Assembly: GCF_011762195.1 (NCBI RefSeq)
Contig: NZ_JAASQK010000001.1
Coordinates: 496,001-560,000, forward strand
Direction of reading: 5' to 3'
DNA: 64,000 nucleotides
DNA from: Sphingomonas oligoaromativorans
Lineage (GTDB): Bacteria > Pseudomonadota > Alphaproteobacteria > Sphingomonadales > Sphingomonadaceae
Shown: positions 8,101 through 17,312 of the stretch, piece by piece
Numbering within the stretch: position 1 is the first letter of the stretch
Layout of the letters: each line of letters opens with the position of its first letter
Notes under the pieces: model-generated
Told to the model about the DNA's origin: nothing
Database searches by the model: none
Seen by the model: only the letters and a program-made list of their open reading frames with translations
Made by a program: the position numbers and the translations under genes

Positions 8101-9492
8101 CTAGAGCGAGCTGTCCGCGCCGATCGCCTGATAGAGGGTGATCCGGTTGTCGATGTCGGTGAGCGCGGCGCCGATTTCCGTCTGGCGGGATGCGTAGAGC
8201 GTCCGCTGGGCGATCAGGGCGTTGAGGAAGCTGTCCGTGCCCGCGCGATATTGCGCGTCGGCAAGCGAATAGGCCTTGGCGGCGGCGGTCACCAGCCGTG
8301 CCTGCGCCTCCCGCTGGCGGGTGATCGTGCCCCGGCGGGCCAGTCCGTCGGCGACGTCCTTGAAGGCCTGTTGCACGGCTTTGTCGTAGAGCGCGAGATA
8401 ATAGTCGCGCTGCGCCTTCGCATATTGAAGATTGCCCCTGGTCGCACCGCCCAGCACGGGCACGCTCGCGGAAGGGGCGACCGACCAGTTGAGCGCGCCG
8501 CCCGTGAACAGCGAACTCAGCGCGCTGCTGGCGACGCCCACCGCCGAGGTGAGCGTGATCGTCGGGAAGAAAGCCGCGCGCGCCGCGCCGATGCCGGCGT
8601 TCGCACTCTTCAGGTGATGCTCGGCCTCCAGCACGTCGGGCCGCTGGAGCAGCACGGTCGACGGGAGGCCGGCGGGAACGGCCGCGATGTTGTGGTCCAG
8701 TTCGCTGAGCGAGGCGGGGAGGAGAGCGTCCTCCACCGGCGCGCCGACCAGCAGCTCCAGCGCATTGCGATCCTGCGCGACGGCGGTGGTGAAGTTCTCG
8801 ACGTCGGACTTCGCCTGCTCGACGACGGTGATGGCGTTCTGCACGTCGCCGGCATTGGTGAGGCCGGATCGGAACAGCGATTGCGTCAGCTCCAGCGAGC
8901 GCTGGCCGCTGGCCTCGGTATCCTGCGCGACCTTGAGCAGATCGCGGTCGGAGGCGAGCGTCGCATAGGCGGTGGCCGTCTCGGCGACGATGGTGAGGCG
9001 GGTCGAGCGCATCCCCGATTCCGTCGAGAGATAGGTCTCGAATGCCGCGCGAGTCTCGTTCTTGAGGCGGCCGAACAGGTCGATCTCGAAGCTGCTCATG
9101 CCGGCATTGGCCGAATAGCTGTTGGCATCCAGAGCATCGGTCTTGATGCCGCGCTGGATGGTGGCGCTGGCTCCGGCGGCGATGGTGGGGAGCTGTGCGG
9201 AGCGCTGGACATGATATTGCGCCCGCGCCGAGGCGACGTTGGCGATGGCCGCGCGCAGATCGCGGTTGTTGGCCAGTGCCCGCTCGATCACCGTCTGGAG
9301 CCGCGCGTCCCCGATCAGGCTGCGCCACGGCAGCCCCGCCACGTCCGTCGATCGGGAGGCGGTGTAGGACGCGCCCTCAGGCCATTGCGAGGGCGCTGCC
9401 GAGGCCGGGCGCACATAATGCGGCGCCATGTCGCAGGCGGAGAGGATGGTGCCGGCCGCCAGGAGCGGCAGAAGGGTCAGCCCGCGCATCAT
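8101..9492 (-). CDS. RND efflux outer-membrane channel lipoprotein (OprM/NodT family)
   Basis: TolC-like outer-membrane exit duct, 463 aa. A lipoprotein signal ends in LSAC, with the acylated Cys at residue 20. Two OEP repeats follow; family landmarks include FEIDLFGRLKNETRAAFETYLS, AAFFPTITLTSAVG and the C-terminal ALTDIDNRITLYQAIG. It overlaps the end of the RND permease gene by 4 bp (ATGA), so it is translationally coupled as the last gene of the adaptor-permease-channel operon. Confidence 0.95.
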   Translation of the reverse strand: MMRGLTLLPLLAAGTILSACDMAPHYVRPASAAPSQWPEGASYTASRSTDVAGLPWRSLIGDARLQTVIERALANNRDLRAAIANVASARAQYHVQRSAQLPTIAAGASATIQRGIKTDALDANSYSANAGMSSFEIDLFGRLKNETRAAFETYLSTESGMRSTRLTIVAETATAYATLASDRDLLKVAQDTEASGQRSLELTQSLFRSGLTNAGDVQNAITVVEQAKSDVENFTTAVAQDRNALELLVGAPVEDALLPASLSELDHNIAAVPAGLPSTVLLQRPDVLEAEHHLKSANAGIGAARAAFFPTITLTSAVGVASSALSSLFTGGALNWSVAPSASVPVLGGATRGNLQYAKAQRDYYLALYDKAVQQAFKDVADGLARRGTITRQREAQARLVTAAAKAYSLADAQYRAGTDSFLNALIAQRTLYASRQTEIGAALTDIDNRITLYQAIGADSSL

Positions 9493-12400
9493 GCGGCCTC
9501 CGGGGCGGGCGCGGTGTCGCCGCGGTGGAAGAGGCGGCCGACGAGCAGGAAGAACATCGGCACATAGAAGATGGCGAGGATCGTGGCGGAGAGCATTCCG
9601 CCCATCACCGCCGTGCCGATCGCGATACGGCTCTGCGCGCCCGCGCCGGTCGCGATGGCGAGCGGAAAGACGCCGGCGATGAACGCCACCGACGTCATCA
9701 GAATGGGCCGGAGCCGGACGCGCGCCGCCTCCAGCGCGGCATCGAGCATATCCTTCCCGTCGCGCCGTGCCAGTTCGGCGAACTCGACGATGAGGATGGC
9801 GTTCTTGGCCGCGAGGCCGATGGTGGTGAGCAGGCCGACCTGGAAGAAGATATTGTTCTCCAGCCCCCGCAGCGTCACCGCCAGCACCGCGCCGATCACG
9901 CCCAGCGGAATGACGAGCAGCACGGCGAACGGCACCGACCAGCTCTCGTACAGCGCGGCGAGGCAGAGGAACACCACCAGCACCGACAGCGCATAGAGCA
10001 GCGGCGCCTGCCCGCTCGACTGGTTCTCCTCATAGGAGAGGCTGCTCCACGCATGGCCGGTGCCGGGCGCGAGCTTCTCCTGAAGCGCCACCATCTCCGC
10101 CATCGCCTGGCCCGAGCTGATGCCGGGGGCGGCCTGCCCGTCGATCTCGTAAGAGGAGCGGCCGTTGAAGCGCGAGACGCTGTTCGGGCCTTTCTCCCAG
10201 CTCGTCGTCGCGAAGGCGGAGAAGGGCACCATGTTGCCGTTCACCGAGGAGCGCACGAACCAGTTGTCGAGATCGCTCGGCAGCATCCGATAAGCGGTGT
10301 CCGCCTGCATATAGACGCGCTTCACGCGGCCGCGATCGACGAAATCGTTGATGTAGGTGCTGCCCCAGGCGGCGCTCAGCGTGGCAGTCACGTCGCTTTC
10401 GGTGAGGCCCAGCACGGCAAGCTTGGCGTCGTCGATATTGACGCGAAGCTGCGGCGTGTCAGGCAGGGTGGAGGCGCGTACCTGCGCCAGCTTCGGGTCT
10501 TTGGAGGCGGCGGCGATCACCTTGTCGCGTAGCGCCACGAACTCGTCGCGCGGCATTCCGCTGTTGTTGAGCAACTGGAAGCTGAAGCCGTTGGACTGGC
10601 CGAGCCCCGAGATGGCCGGCGGCGTCAGCGCGAAGATCTGCGCGTCACGGATCGCCGAGAGGGCCATCGTCGCTCGATGGGTGAGGGCGGCCGCGCTGTG
10701 CTCCGCGCCCTTCCGCTTGTCGAAGGGGGCCAGGATGATGAAGCCGAGGCCGGCATTCTGCCCGCTTCCCGAGAAGCTGAAACCCGAAATGCCGAAGATG
10801 TCGCTGACCTCGGCCTTCTGATCGAGGAAATAGCGCTCGACCTGCGCGCGCACGGCATCGGTCCGCTCTTCGGTCGCGCCGGCGGGGAGGGTGAACTGCA
10901 CGATCGCGGCCCCCTGATCCTCGGTCGGCAGGAAGCCGGTCGGCAACCGCACGAACAGCCAGACCAGGAGCGCCAGCACGCCGGCATAGACGAGCAGATG
11001 CAGCCCCCGCCGCCCGATCACGCTGCGCGTCGCCTGGATATAGCGGCCGGTCATGCGATCGAACCAGCGGTTGAAGCGCCCGAACAGACCATGGCGATGC
11101 AGTGGATCATGGTCGCCCGCCTTGAGCAGCGTGGCGCACAGCGCCGGCGACAGGATCAGCGCCACGAACACGGAGAGCAGCATCGCCGACACGATCGTCA
11201 CCGAGAACTGCCGGTAGATCACGCCGGTCGAGCCGCCGAAGAAGGCCATGGGCAGCATCACGGCGGAGAGCACCAGCGCGATGCCGATCAGCGCGGAGCC
11301 GATCTCCTCCATCGACTTGATCGTGGCGTCGCGAGGGGAGGTGCCTTCCTCCGCCATGATCCGCTCGACATTCTCCACCACCACGATGGCATCGTCGACC
11401 AGCAGGCCGATCGCCAGCACCATGCCGAAGAGCGTGAGCGTGTTGATCGTATAGCCGAACGCCGCGAGGATGCCGAACGTGCCGAGCAGCACCACCGGCA
11501 CGGCGATCGCCGGCACCAGCGTGGCGCGCCAGCTTTGCAGGAACAGGAACATCACGATCACGACGAGGATCACCGCGATCACCAGCGTCTCGACCACTTC
11601 CTTGACCGAGAGCTTGATGAAGTCCGTCGTGTCGCGCGGATAGGCCAGCGTGTAGCCTTCGGGCAGATGCGCCGACAGTTCGGCGACGCGGGCCTTCACC
11701 GCCTTGGCCGTCTTGAGCGCGTCGGCGCCCGGCGCGAGCTGGATCGCCATGCCGGAGGCGGGGTGGCCGTCCAGCTCGGCGGTGGCGGTATAGTCCTCCT
11801 GGCCCATCTCCACGCGCGCGACGTCCGAGAGGTGGATCACCGAGCCGTCGGTCCGTGTCTTCACCACGATGGCGCGGAACTGATCGGGCGTGTGCAGGCG
11901 CGCCTTGGTCTTCACCACGGCGTTGAGCATCTGGCCCTTCACCGCCGGACGCTGGCCGATCTGGCCGGCGGAGATGTCTACGTTCTGCGCGAGGACGGCG
12001 TTCTGCACATCGGCGGGCATCAGGTTCACCGCCGCCAGCTTCACCGGATCGAGCCAGATCCGCATCGCATAGCCCGAGCCGAACACCTGGCTCTGGCCGA
12101 CGCCGTTCACGCGGGCGAGATCGTCCTGGAAGTTGCTGACCAGATAGTCCGCGATGTCGGCATCCGTGGCATGGTTGGTCTTGTCGTAGATCGCGACGAT
12201 CATCAGAAAGTCGCTGTTCGCCTTGGTAACCGTCAGCCCCTGCTGCTGCACCTGGCTCGGCAGGCGGGAAAGCGCCTGCTGCACCTTGTTCTGCACCTGC
12301 ACCTGCGCGACGTCCGGGTTGGTGCCCTTGGCGAAGGTGGCGGTGATGCTGGCGGAGCCCGAGCTGTCCGAGCTGGACTGGAAATAGAGCAGTCCGTCGA

Positions 12401-12620
12401 TGCCGGTAAGCTGCTGCTCCAGCACCTGCGTGACGCTGGTTTCCAGCGTCTCCGCGGACGCGCCCGGATAATTGGCGCTGACGTTGACGGCGGGCGGGGC
12501 GACGTCGGGATATTGGGCGATGGGCAGCGACAGGATCGCGCCCAGACCCACCATCATCACGACGATGGCGATCACCCACGCGAAGATGGGCCGGTCGACG
12601 AAGAAGCGGCTGATGCCCAA
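9489..12620 (-). CDS. RND multidrug efflux permease (AcrB/MexB, HAE-1 type)
   Basis: Proton-driven inner-membrane drug/solvent exporter, 1043 aa, full length. The N-terminus MGISRFFVDRPIFAWVIAIV is typical of HAE-1 pumps. Proton-relay aspartates sit in GLLVDDAIVVVENVER (TM4), followed by the large porter loops and the C-terminal GLLTTIGLAAKNAILIVEFA with the relay lysine. It starts 1 bp after the adaptor gene and overlaps the outer-membrane channel gene. Substrates cannot be predicted; no local regulator gene is adjacent. Confidence 0.97.
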   Translation of the reverse strand: MGISRFFVDRPIFAWVIAIVVMMVGLGAILSLPIAQYPDVAPPAVNVSANYPGASAETLETSVTQVLEQQLTGIDGLLYFQSSSDSSGSASITATFAKGTNPDVAQVQVQNKVQQALSRLPSQVQQQGLTVTKANSDFLMIVAIYDKTNHATDADIADYLVSNFQDDLARVNGVGQSQVFGSGYAMRIWLDPVKLAAVNLMPADVQNAVLAQNVDISAGQIGQRPAVKGQMLNAVVKTKARLHTPDQFRAIVVKTRTDGSVIHLSDVARVEMGQEDYTATAELDGHPASGMAIQLAPGADALKTAKAVKARVAELSAHLPEGYTLAYPRDTTDFIKLSVKEVVETLVIAVILVVIVMFLFLQSWRATLVPAIAVPVVLLGTFGILAAFGYTINTLTLFGMVLAIGLLVDDAIVVVENVERIMAEEGTSPRDATIKSMEEIGSALIGIALVLSAVMLPMAFFGGSTGVIYRQFSVTIVSAMLLSVFVALILSPALCATLLKAGDHDPLHRHGLFGRFNRWFDRMTGRYIQATRSVIGRRGLHLLVYAGVLALLVWLFVRLPTGFLPTEDQGAAIVQFTLPAGATEERTDAVRAQVERYFLDQKAEVSDIFGISGFSFSGSGQNAGLGFIILAPFDKRKGAEHSAAALTHRATMALSAIRDAQIFALTPPAISGLGQSNGFSFQLLNNSGMPRDEFVALRDKVIAAASKDPKLAQVRASTLPDTPQLRVNIDDAKLAVLGLTESDVTATLSAAWGSTYINDFVDRGRVKRVYMQADTAYRMLPSDLDNWFVRSSVNGNMVPFSAFATTSWEKGPNSVSRFNGRSSYEIDGQAAPGISSGQAMAEMVALQEKLAPGTGHAWSSLSYEENQSSGQAPLLYALSVLVVFLCLAALYESWSVPFAVLLVIPLGVIGAVLAVTLRGLENNIFFQVGLLTTIGLAAKNAILIVEFAELARRDGKDMLDAALEAARVRLRPILMTSVAFIAGVFPLAIATGAGAQSRIAIGTAVMGGMLSATILAIFYVPMFFLLVGRLFHRGDTAPAPEAA

Positions 12621-12621
12621 C

Positions 12622-13776
12622 TCAGTGCTCCAGCTTGACCGCGACGGGCTTCACGCTGGAGCCGGGCGGCGCCTTGTCGGTGCCCTCGACGATCAGCCGG
12701 TCGCCTGCCTTGAGGCCAGCCGTCACCAGCCACATGCTGCCGATCGCGCGATCGGCGGTGACGGTGCGCTCCACGACCTTGTCGTCCGGGCCGACCACCA
12801 GAGCGGTCGCGTTGCCCTTGGCGTCGCGGGTGATGCCCTGCTGCGGCGCGAGAATGGCGTTGGGCACGACCCCCTGCGGCGCCTCCACGCGGACGAACAT
12901 GCCGGGCAGCAGCAATCCGTCTGGATTGGGGAAGCGCGCGCGCAGCGTCACGGTGCCGGCGTCGGGATCGACCGTGACTTCGCTGAACTCGATCGTGCCG
13001 CTCTGCGGATAATCGGTGCCGTCATCCAGCTTGAGCCGCACCGCCGCCCGCGTCGGCAGGACGCTTCCCTTGGCGAGCGCGCGGCGGAGCTGGAGCAGTT
13101 GCGAGCTGGACTGGGTGATGTCCACATAGATGGGATCGAGCTGCTGGATCGAGGCCAGCGCCGTGGTCTGGTTGGCGGTCACCAGCGCGCCCGGCGTCAC
13201 CGACGAACGGCTGATCCGCCCGGAAATCGGCGCGAGCACGCGGGTATATTCAAGGTTCACCCGCGCGGATTCGAGCGTCGCCTGATATTGGTGGACGTTC
13301 GCTCGCGCCTGCCGGGCGGCGGCCATGGTGTCGTCGATATCCTGCCGGCTGACCGCCTGGATATCGGTGAGCGTCTTGTAGCGATCCGCCTTGGCCTGCG
13401 CGGTGGCGAGCGTCGCCTGCGCATTTTCGAGCTGCGCCGCCGCCTCGTCGCGTGTCGCCTGATAGAGGCGCGGATCGATCTCGTAGAGCGGCTGGCCGGC
13501 GCGGACGAGCGAGCCCTCCTGGAACAGGCGGGCCTTGATGATGCCGTTCACCTGCGGGCGGACGTCCGACGCGGTGGTGGCGGCCGTGCGCCCGGTCAGT
13601 TCGTTGGAGACGGTGACGGGCTGCGTCGCGAGCGTCACCACGCCGACTTCGACCGGGCCTCGCTGCGGTGCGGACGCCTGCCTGGAGCAGCCCGCCAGGA
13701 GCAATCCCAGGGTCATGGCCCCGAATCCGACAAGGCCGGGGAGACGAAGCCCTTGTGGGCCGGATTTGATACGCAC
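12622..13776 (-). CDS. RND efflux periplasmic adaptor (AcrA/MexA family)
   Basis: Membrane-fusion protein linking the RND pump to the outer-membrane channel, 384 aa. GTG start at 13776 and a lipoprotein signal with LLLAGC (Cys30). Lipoyl/hairpin regions show VRPQVNGIIKARLFQEGSLVRAG and ARVNLEYTRVLAPISGRI, followed by the beta-barrel domain ending in GDRLIVEGTDKAPPGSSVKPV. First gene of the operon; the promoter must lie in the 335-bp region upstream. Confidence 0.95.
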   Translation of the reverse strand: MRIKSGPQGLRLPGLVGFGAMTLGLLLAGCSRQASAPQRGPVEVGVVTLATQPVTVSNELTGRTAATTASDVRPQVNGIIKARLFQEGSLVRAGQPLYEIDPRLYQATRDEAAAQLENAQATLATAQAKADRYKTLTDIQAVSRQDIDDTMAAARQARANVHQYQATLESARVNLEYTRVLAPISGRISRSSVTPGALVTANQTTALASIQQLDPIYVDITQSSSQLLQLRRALAKGSVLPTRAAVRLKLDDGTDYPQSGTIEFSEVTVDPDAGTVTLRARFPNPDGLLLPGMFVRVEAPQGVVPNAILAPQQGITRDAKGNATALVVGPDDKVVERTVTADRAIGSMWLVTAGLKAGDRLIVEGTDKAPPGSSVKPVAVKLEH

Positions 13777-14111
13777 TCTGCTTACCCCGACGCGATCCCG
13801 TGTGTTGGCGAACTAAGGCACCTTCGCCGTCAGGGCAAGCCTTTACCGCAGCGCAACGTATCGCGCGTCGGCGTTGTGGGTTTTCCGTTATGGCAAGGGA
13901 AGGCGGCCCGGCGGCATTCGGCAGGCACCGCCATGTTGCACAGGGAGGCATCGGGTTTGACAGGGCAGCGAGGCTCGCGGCCCCGAGATGTCGCGCAATC
14001 GATCGGGAGCGGTCGGGCTTGGGAATTCCCCGGCGTTCCGGGCAAGGGGGGAGGGAACGCCGGGGTTCCGAGACGCGGCCAGGGGGGTATACCGCGTCGG
14101 AAGGGGAAAGC
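13777..14111. other. Intergenic region upstream of the RND operon
   Basis: 335 bp with no supportable gene; the long plus-strand frame across it is a shadow. It contains the presumed RND promoter near 13780-13860 and the GC-rich 12-bp-stem hairpin at 14028-14065. No repressor operator is obvious. Confidence 0.55.
14028..14065. terminator. Strong GC hairpin, possible terminator
   Basis: Perfect 12-bp stem CCCCGGCGTTCC / GGAACGCCGGGG with a 14-nt loop, 47 bp after the stop of the secreted hypothetical gene (minus strand). There is no T-tract, so it may be a processing or REP-like structure rather than an intrinsic terminator. Confidence 0.45.
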
Positions 14112-14507
14112 TCAGTCCTGTGTGCCGTGCCGGTCGACTTCCCTGTCGACCGAGAGGGCCGCCACCTTGTCGTCGACGAGGTGGAGCATCGTCTCCCAGC
14201 GGATATCGTCGACCGCCTCGTCGATGGTGGTGACATCGTTGTGGATACAGCGGATCGTCTGCGGATCGCGCCGGGCTGGCTTGCAGCGGGCGCCGGCCCG
14301 GTCGAGAACGGCCTGCGCCGTGGCGGCGGAGGTGCCGATGGGGATCGCCCGGGCGACGGCATCGCGCCCGGCCTGAAGGGCCTCGTCGCCGGTGTGGCGG
14401 AATTCGATATCCCGGAAGCTCGGCAACGCTTCACCTTCAGGCGTCGCGGCATAGGCGCCAGCGACACCGGCGAAGCTCAGGCACAGAATGGCGATGGTCC
14501 GAAGCAT
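14112..14507 (-). CDS. Small secreted protein of unknown function
   Basis: 131 aa. Residues 1-21 are a Sec signal peptide (MLRTIAILCLSFAGVAGAYA), leaving a mature protein of about 110 residues with two cysteines (ARCKPARR and IRCIHND) that could form a disulfide. I recognise no domain. It stands alone between the RND operon and a LysR gene, with a GC hairpin downstream. Codon use is like that of its neighbours. Confidence 0.7.
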   Translation of the reverse strand: MLRTIAILCLSFAGVAGAYAATPEGEALPSFRDIEFRHTGDEALQAGRDAVARAIPIGTSAATAQAVLDRAGARCKPARRDPQTIRCIHNDVTTIDEAVDDIRWETMLHLVDDKVAALSVDREVDRHGTQD

Positions 14508-14939
14508 GTCGATACTCCTTCATCGGCCCCGACGATAGACATCGCGGAGATGCTGAAATTCCTTGGAAAAAATGCGCCGACGCACTTTCCGGCAAACCTG
14601 AAACTGTCGAGATGGTGGTGTCGGTTCGATATTTGAACGATACATGGCGGATATTCGATGATCGCCATATCGTTGCTGACGGGGGTGCGTTCTAGCTGAT
14701 CTTTTCTTGTCTCGTTCTCTGTTGTGGCGCCTCGCTACGCCTGAAAATCTCGGCTGCACAGCGCAAAATCTTGCTTCTTTCGGACAAATTTTTTGCTGGA
14801 AAGGCCTCGCCCACGAGGGGCTGTGCCGAGGCTTCGTCTATCCCCGCCGATAGACGATCCACTTTGCCCGGATGAGCGGCTTTCTGTAATGAGTGCAGGA
14901 ATTTTCATATCATTCTGTTTCAACGCATGGAGATTGCGC
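14508..14939. other. Divergent intergenic region upstream of a secreted protein and a LysR gene
   Basis: 432 bp with lower GC than its surroundings and no gene I can support. An in-frame TTG at 14793 could extend the LysR protein, but the extension is not family-like. GTTC-N7-GAAC occurs near 14624-14638. Divergent promoters are expected here. Confidence 0.5.
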
Positions 14940-15788
14940 ATGGATGTCGCGATGGCGCGCACCTTTCTGGAAGTCGTGAAGACGGGCAGCTTCGTCAACG
15001 CGGCGGCCAATCTGCATGTCACCCAGACGGCCGTCAGCGCTCGCATCCGGGTGCTTGAGGAGCAACTGGAGCGGCCCCTGTTCATCCGAAACAAGGCGGG
15101 CGCGCGGCTGACGCCGGCGGGCGAGCATTTCCTGCGCTTCGCCACCACCATCGTTCAGGCATGGGAACGCGGGCGCAGCGCCGTCGCCCTGCCGGCGGGC
15201 AAGGAGACGGTGGTGACGCTGGGCGCGGAACTCAGCCTCTGGAACCCGCTCCTGAAGCACTGGCTGCTCTGGATGCGGCGCGAATGCCCGGAAATCGCCG
15301 TGCAGACCCGCATCGCGGGCGCCGACGACCTCATGGACCGGGTGCAGGACGGGTCGCTCGACGTCGCGGTGCTCTATGCCGCGCCGCGTCGGCTGGGCGT
15401 GGTCGCGGAATTGCTGTTCGAGGAGAAGCTGGTGCTGGTCCGCACCACCCGGACGGGCCGGGAGCTGACCCCCGAGGATCATGTTCGGATCGATTGGGGC
15501 GATGAGTTCGCCGAGCGCTATCAGGCCGCTTTCCCCGAGCAGCAGAGCCCCGTGATGTCGATCAGCTATGGTCCGCTGGCGCTCGATTACATCCTTGTGG
15601 TGGGTGGCAGCGGCTATTTCCGCGAGGGTTTCGTGCGCCCCTGGCTGGAGGACGGATCGCTCGAGATCGTGCCGGGCAGCCCGGAATTTTCCTATTCGGC
15701 CTATGCCGTGCATTCGACCAAGGCGGACGAAGGCGTGATGGCGCGGATCAGGACGGGGTTGCGCGCCGCCGCCGCCCTGACCCTGTAG
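14940..15788 (+). CDS. LysR-family transcriptional regulator
   Basis: 282 aa. The winged HTH is at residues 1-60 (MARTFLEVVKTGSFVNAAANLHVTQTAVSARI split across the helix pair), followed by an effector domain from about 88. I chose the ATG at 14940 because GGAG sits 8 nt upstream and the protein then begins in the normal LysR position; an upstream TTG gives an unlikely 49-residue extension. Its stop is 4 bp from the end of the convergent sulfonate-type ABC operon, so it may be that operon's regulator, but this is only positional. Confidence 0.9.
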   Translation: MDVAMARTFLEVVKTGSFVNAAANLHVTQTAVSARIRVLEEQLERPLFIRNKAGARLTPAGEHFLRFATTIVQAWERGRSAVALPAGKETVVTLGAELSLWNPLLKHWLLWMRRECPEIAVQTRIAGADDLMDRVQDGSLDVAVLYAAPRRLGVVAELLFEEKLVLVRTTRTGRELTPEDHVRIDWGDEFAERYQAAFPEQQSPVMSISYGPLALDYILVVGGSGYFREGFVRPWLEDGSLEIVPGSPEFSYSAYAVHSTKADEGVMARIRTGLRAAAALTL

Positions 15789-15792
15789 CCGA

Positions 15793-16485
15793 TCAGCGCG
15801 CGCCGAGGCTGAGCGTGTCCAGCAGGCGTTCCCGGACGATGGGCGCCTGCTCCTTCCGATCGGACGAGCGAATGGCGATGTCGGCGCTCAGCCGTCCTGC
15901 GTCGAGCACCACGATGCGGTCCGCGAGGAGGATGGCCTCATCGATATCGTGGGTGACCAGCAGCACGGCCGGATCATGGGCCTCCGACAGGCGACGGAGG
16001 AGAGCGTGCATTTTCACGCGGGTGAGCGCGTCGAGCGCGCCGAAGGGCTCGTCCGCCAGCAGAAGCTCCGGCGCGCGGACCAGCGCGCGGGCGAGGGCGA
16101 CGCGCTGCTGCTCGCCGCCGGACAATTCGTGCGGCCAGTCCAGCTCGCGGCCGGCGAGGCCCACCTCGGCCAGAGCGCGCTGCCCCTGTGCCCGCGCGTC
16201 CCTGCCGCTCAGGCCCAGCACGACATTGTCGAGCAGCCGCATCCACGGCAGCAGCCTGGCATCCTGGAAGACCACCGAGGTCCGCTCCGGCACCTCGATC
16301 TCGCCCGATCCCTCCGCCTCATGATCGAGCCCGGCGAGCGCGCGCAGCAGCGTCGACTTGCCCGAGCCGCTGCGGCCCAGCAGCGCGACGAACTCGCCGG
16401 GCGCCACGTCGAGATCGACGCCGTTGAGCACGCCCTTCAGCGTATAGCGGCGGGTGAGCCCGCGCACGCGAACCGCCGCGCTCAT
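15793..16485 (-). CDS. Sulfonate/sulfate-ester ABC transporter ATP-binding protein (SsuB/TauB type)
   Basis: Cytoplasmic ATPase energising the importer, 230 aa. Walker A GRSGSGKST at 38-46, signature LSGGEQQRVALARAL, Walker B LLLADEPFGALDALTR and switch-His VTHD. The start at 16485 overlaps the permease stop by 4 bp (ATGA). Last gene of a five-gene operon (aldo/keto reductase, dioxygenase, binding protein, permease, ATPase). Confidence 0.93.
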   Translation of the reverse strand: MSAAVRVRGLTRRYTLKGVLNGVDLDVAPGEFVALLGRSGSGKSTLLRALAGLDHEAEGSGEIEVPERTSVVFQDARLLPWMRLLDNVVLGLSGRDARAQGQRALAEVGLAGRELDWPHELSGGEQQRVALARALVRAPELLLADEPFGALDALTRVKMHALLRRLSEAHDPAVLLVTHDIDEAILLADRIVVLDAGRLSADIAIRSSDRKEQAPIVRERLLDTLSLGAR

Positions 16486-17312
16486 CGGCCGAGCGTCCGG
16501 CGCCAGCGCAGCGCGCGGCGTTCGAGAATCCGCACCGCGGCATCCGATCCGAAGCCAAGCAACGCGTACACGACCAGCCCCACCAGCATCACGTCGGTCT
16601 GCGCATAGTTGCGGGCGAGGGTGACCATATAACCGATCCCGCTGGTGGCATTGAGCTGCTCCACCACCACCAGCGCCAGCCACGCCCCGGTCGCGCCGAA
16701 GCGCAGGCCGGTCAGGAAGCCCGGCAGCGCACCCGGCAGCACGACATGGCGCAGGAACTGCCAGCGGCTGAGCCGCAGCGTCTCGGCCAGCTCGACATGG
16801 CGCAGATCGATGGCGCGCAAGGCCGTGTGCGTCTGGATATAGATGGGGAAGAAGACGGAGGTCGCGATCACCGCGACCTTCATCGTCTCGCCGATACCGA
16901 GCCACAGGACCATGAAGGGGATCAGCGCGAGGATCGGGATGCCGCGCTTCAACTGCACCAGCCCGTCGATCACATAGCCGCCGAGCAGCGTCAGCCCCGA
17001 CACCAGCGCGAAGATCACGCCCGTCACGGAGCCGAGCAGCAGCCCCGCCGCCGCGCGCCCGGCGGAGACGGCGAGATGTTCCTGAAGCCGTCCCTCGCGG
17101 ATGAGCTGGATGGCGGTCGTCACCGCCGTCCATGGCGCGGGGAGGATGTGCGGATCGAGGAAGCCCGTCACCGACAGCACCGCCCAGTAGAGCAGCAGCA
17201 GCGCCGGCCCGAGCAGCAGCCCGAAGCGGGCGGGGGCCTCCATGCTCAGCCGATGCGCGGCAGGTGGCGCGACGGCGGGGCGGGCGGGGAGGATGTCGGT
17301 CAGCGCATTCAT
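16482..17312 (-). CDS. Sulfonate/sulfate-ester ABC transporter permease (SsuC/TauC type)
   Basis: Inner-membrane BPD-type permease, 276 aa from the ATG at 17312, with about six membrane segments and the EAA loop AETLRLSRWQFLRHVVLPGALPGFLTGLR. The start overlaps the binding-protein gene by 4 bp. The frame is open far upstream, but that part is a shadow of the binding-protein gene. The family imports aliphatic sulfonates, taurine, nitrate or sulfate esters; substrate assignment rests on the TauD-like neighbour. Confidence 0.93.
   Translation of the reverse strand: MNALTDILPARPAVAPPAAHRLSMEAPARFGLLLGPALLLLYWAVLSVTGFLDPHILPAPWTAVTTAIQLIREGRLQEHLAVSAGRAAAGLLLGSVTGVIFALVSGLTLLGGYVIDGLVQLKRGIPILALIPFMVLWLGIGETMKVAVIATSVFFPIYIQTHTALRAIDLRHVELAETLRLSRWQFLRHVVLPGALPGFLTGLRFGATGAWLALVVVEQLNATSGIGYMVTLARNYAQTDVMLVGLVVYALLGFGSDAAVRILERRALRWRRTLGR

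Noticed and set aside
8097-8110. Palindrome CTCGCT-AG-AGCGAG at the end of the outer-membrane channel gene
   Set aside because: Short stem overlapping the stop codon with no T-tract; not convincing as a terminator.
10677-12638. 653-aa plus-strand frame opposite the RND permease
   Set aside because: His/Arg/Asp-rich antisense shadow of the AcrB-type gene with no domain.
14624-14638. GTTC-N7-GAAC in the LysR upstream region
   Set aside because: 4-bp arms are expected by chance; not listed as an operator.
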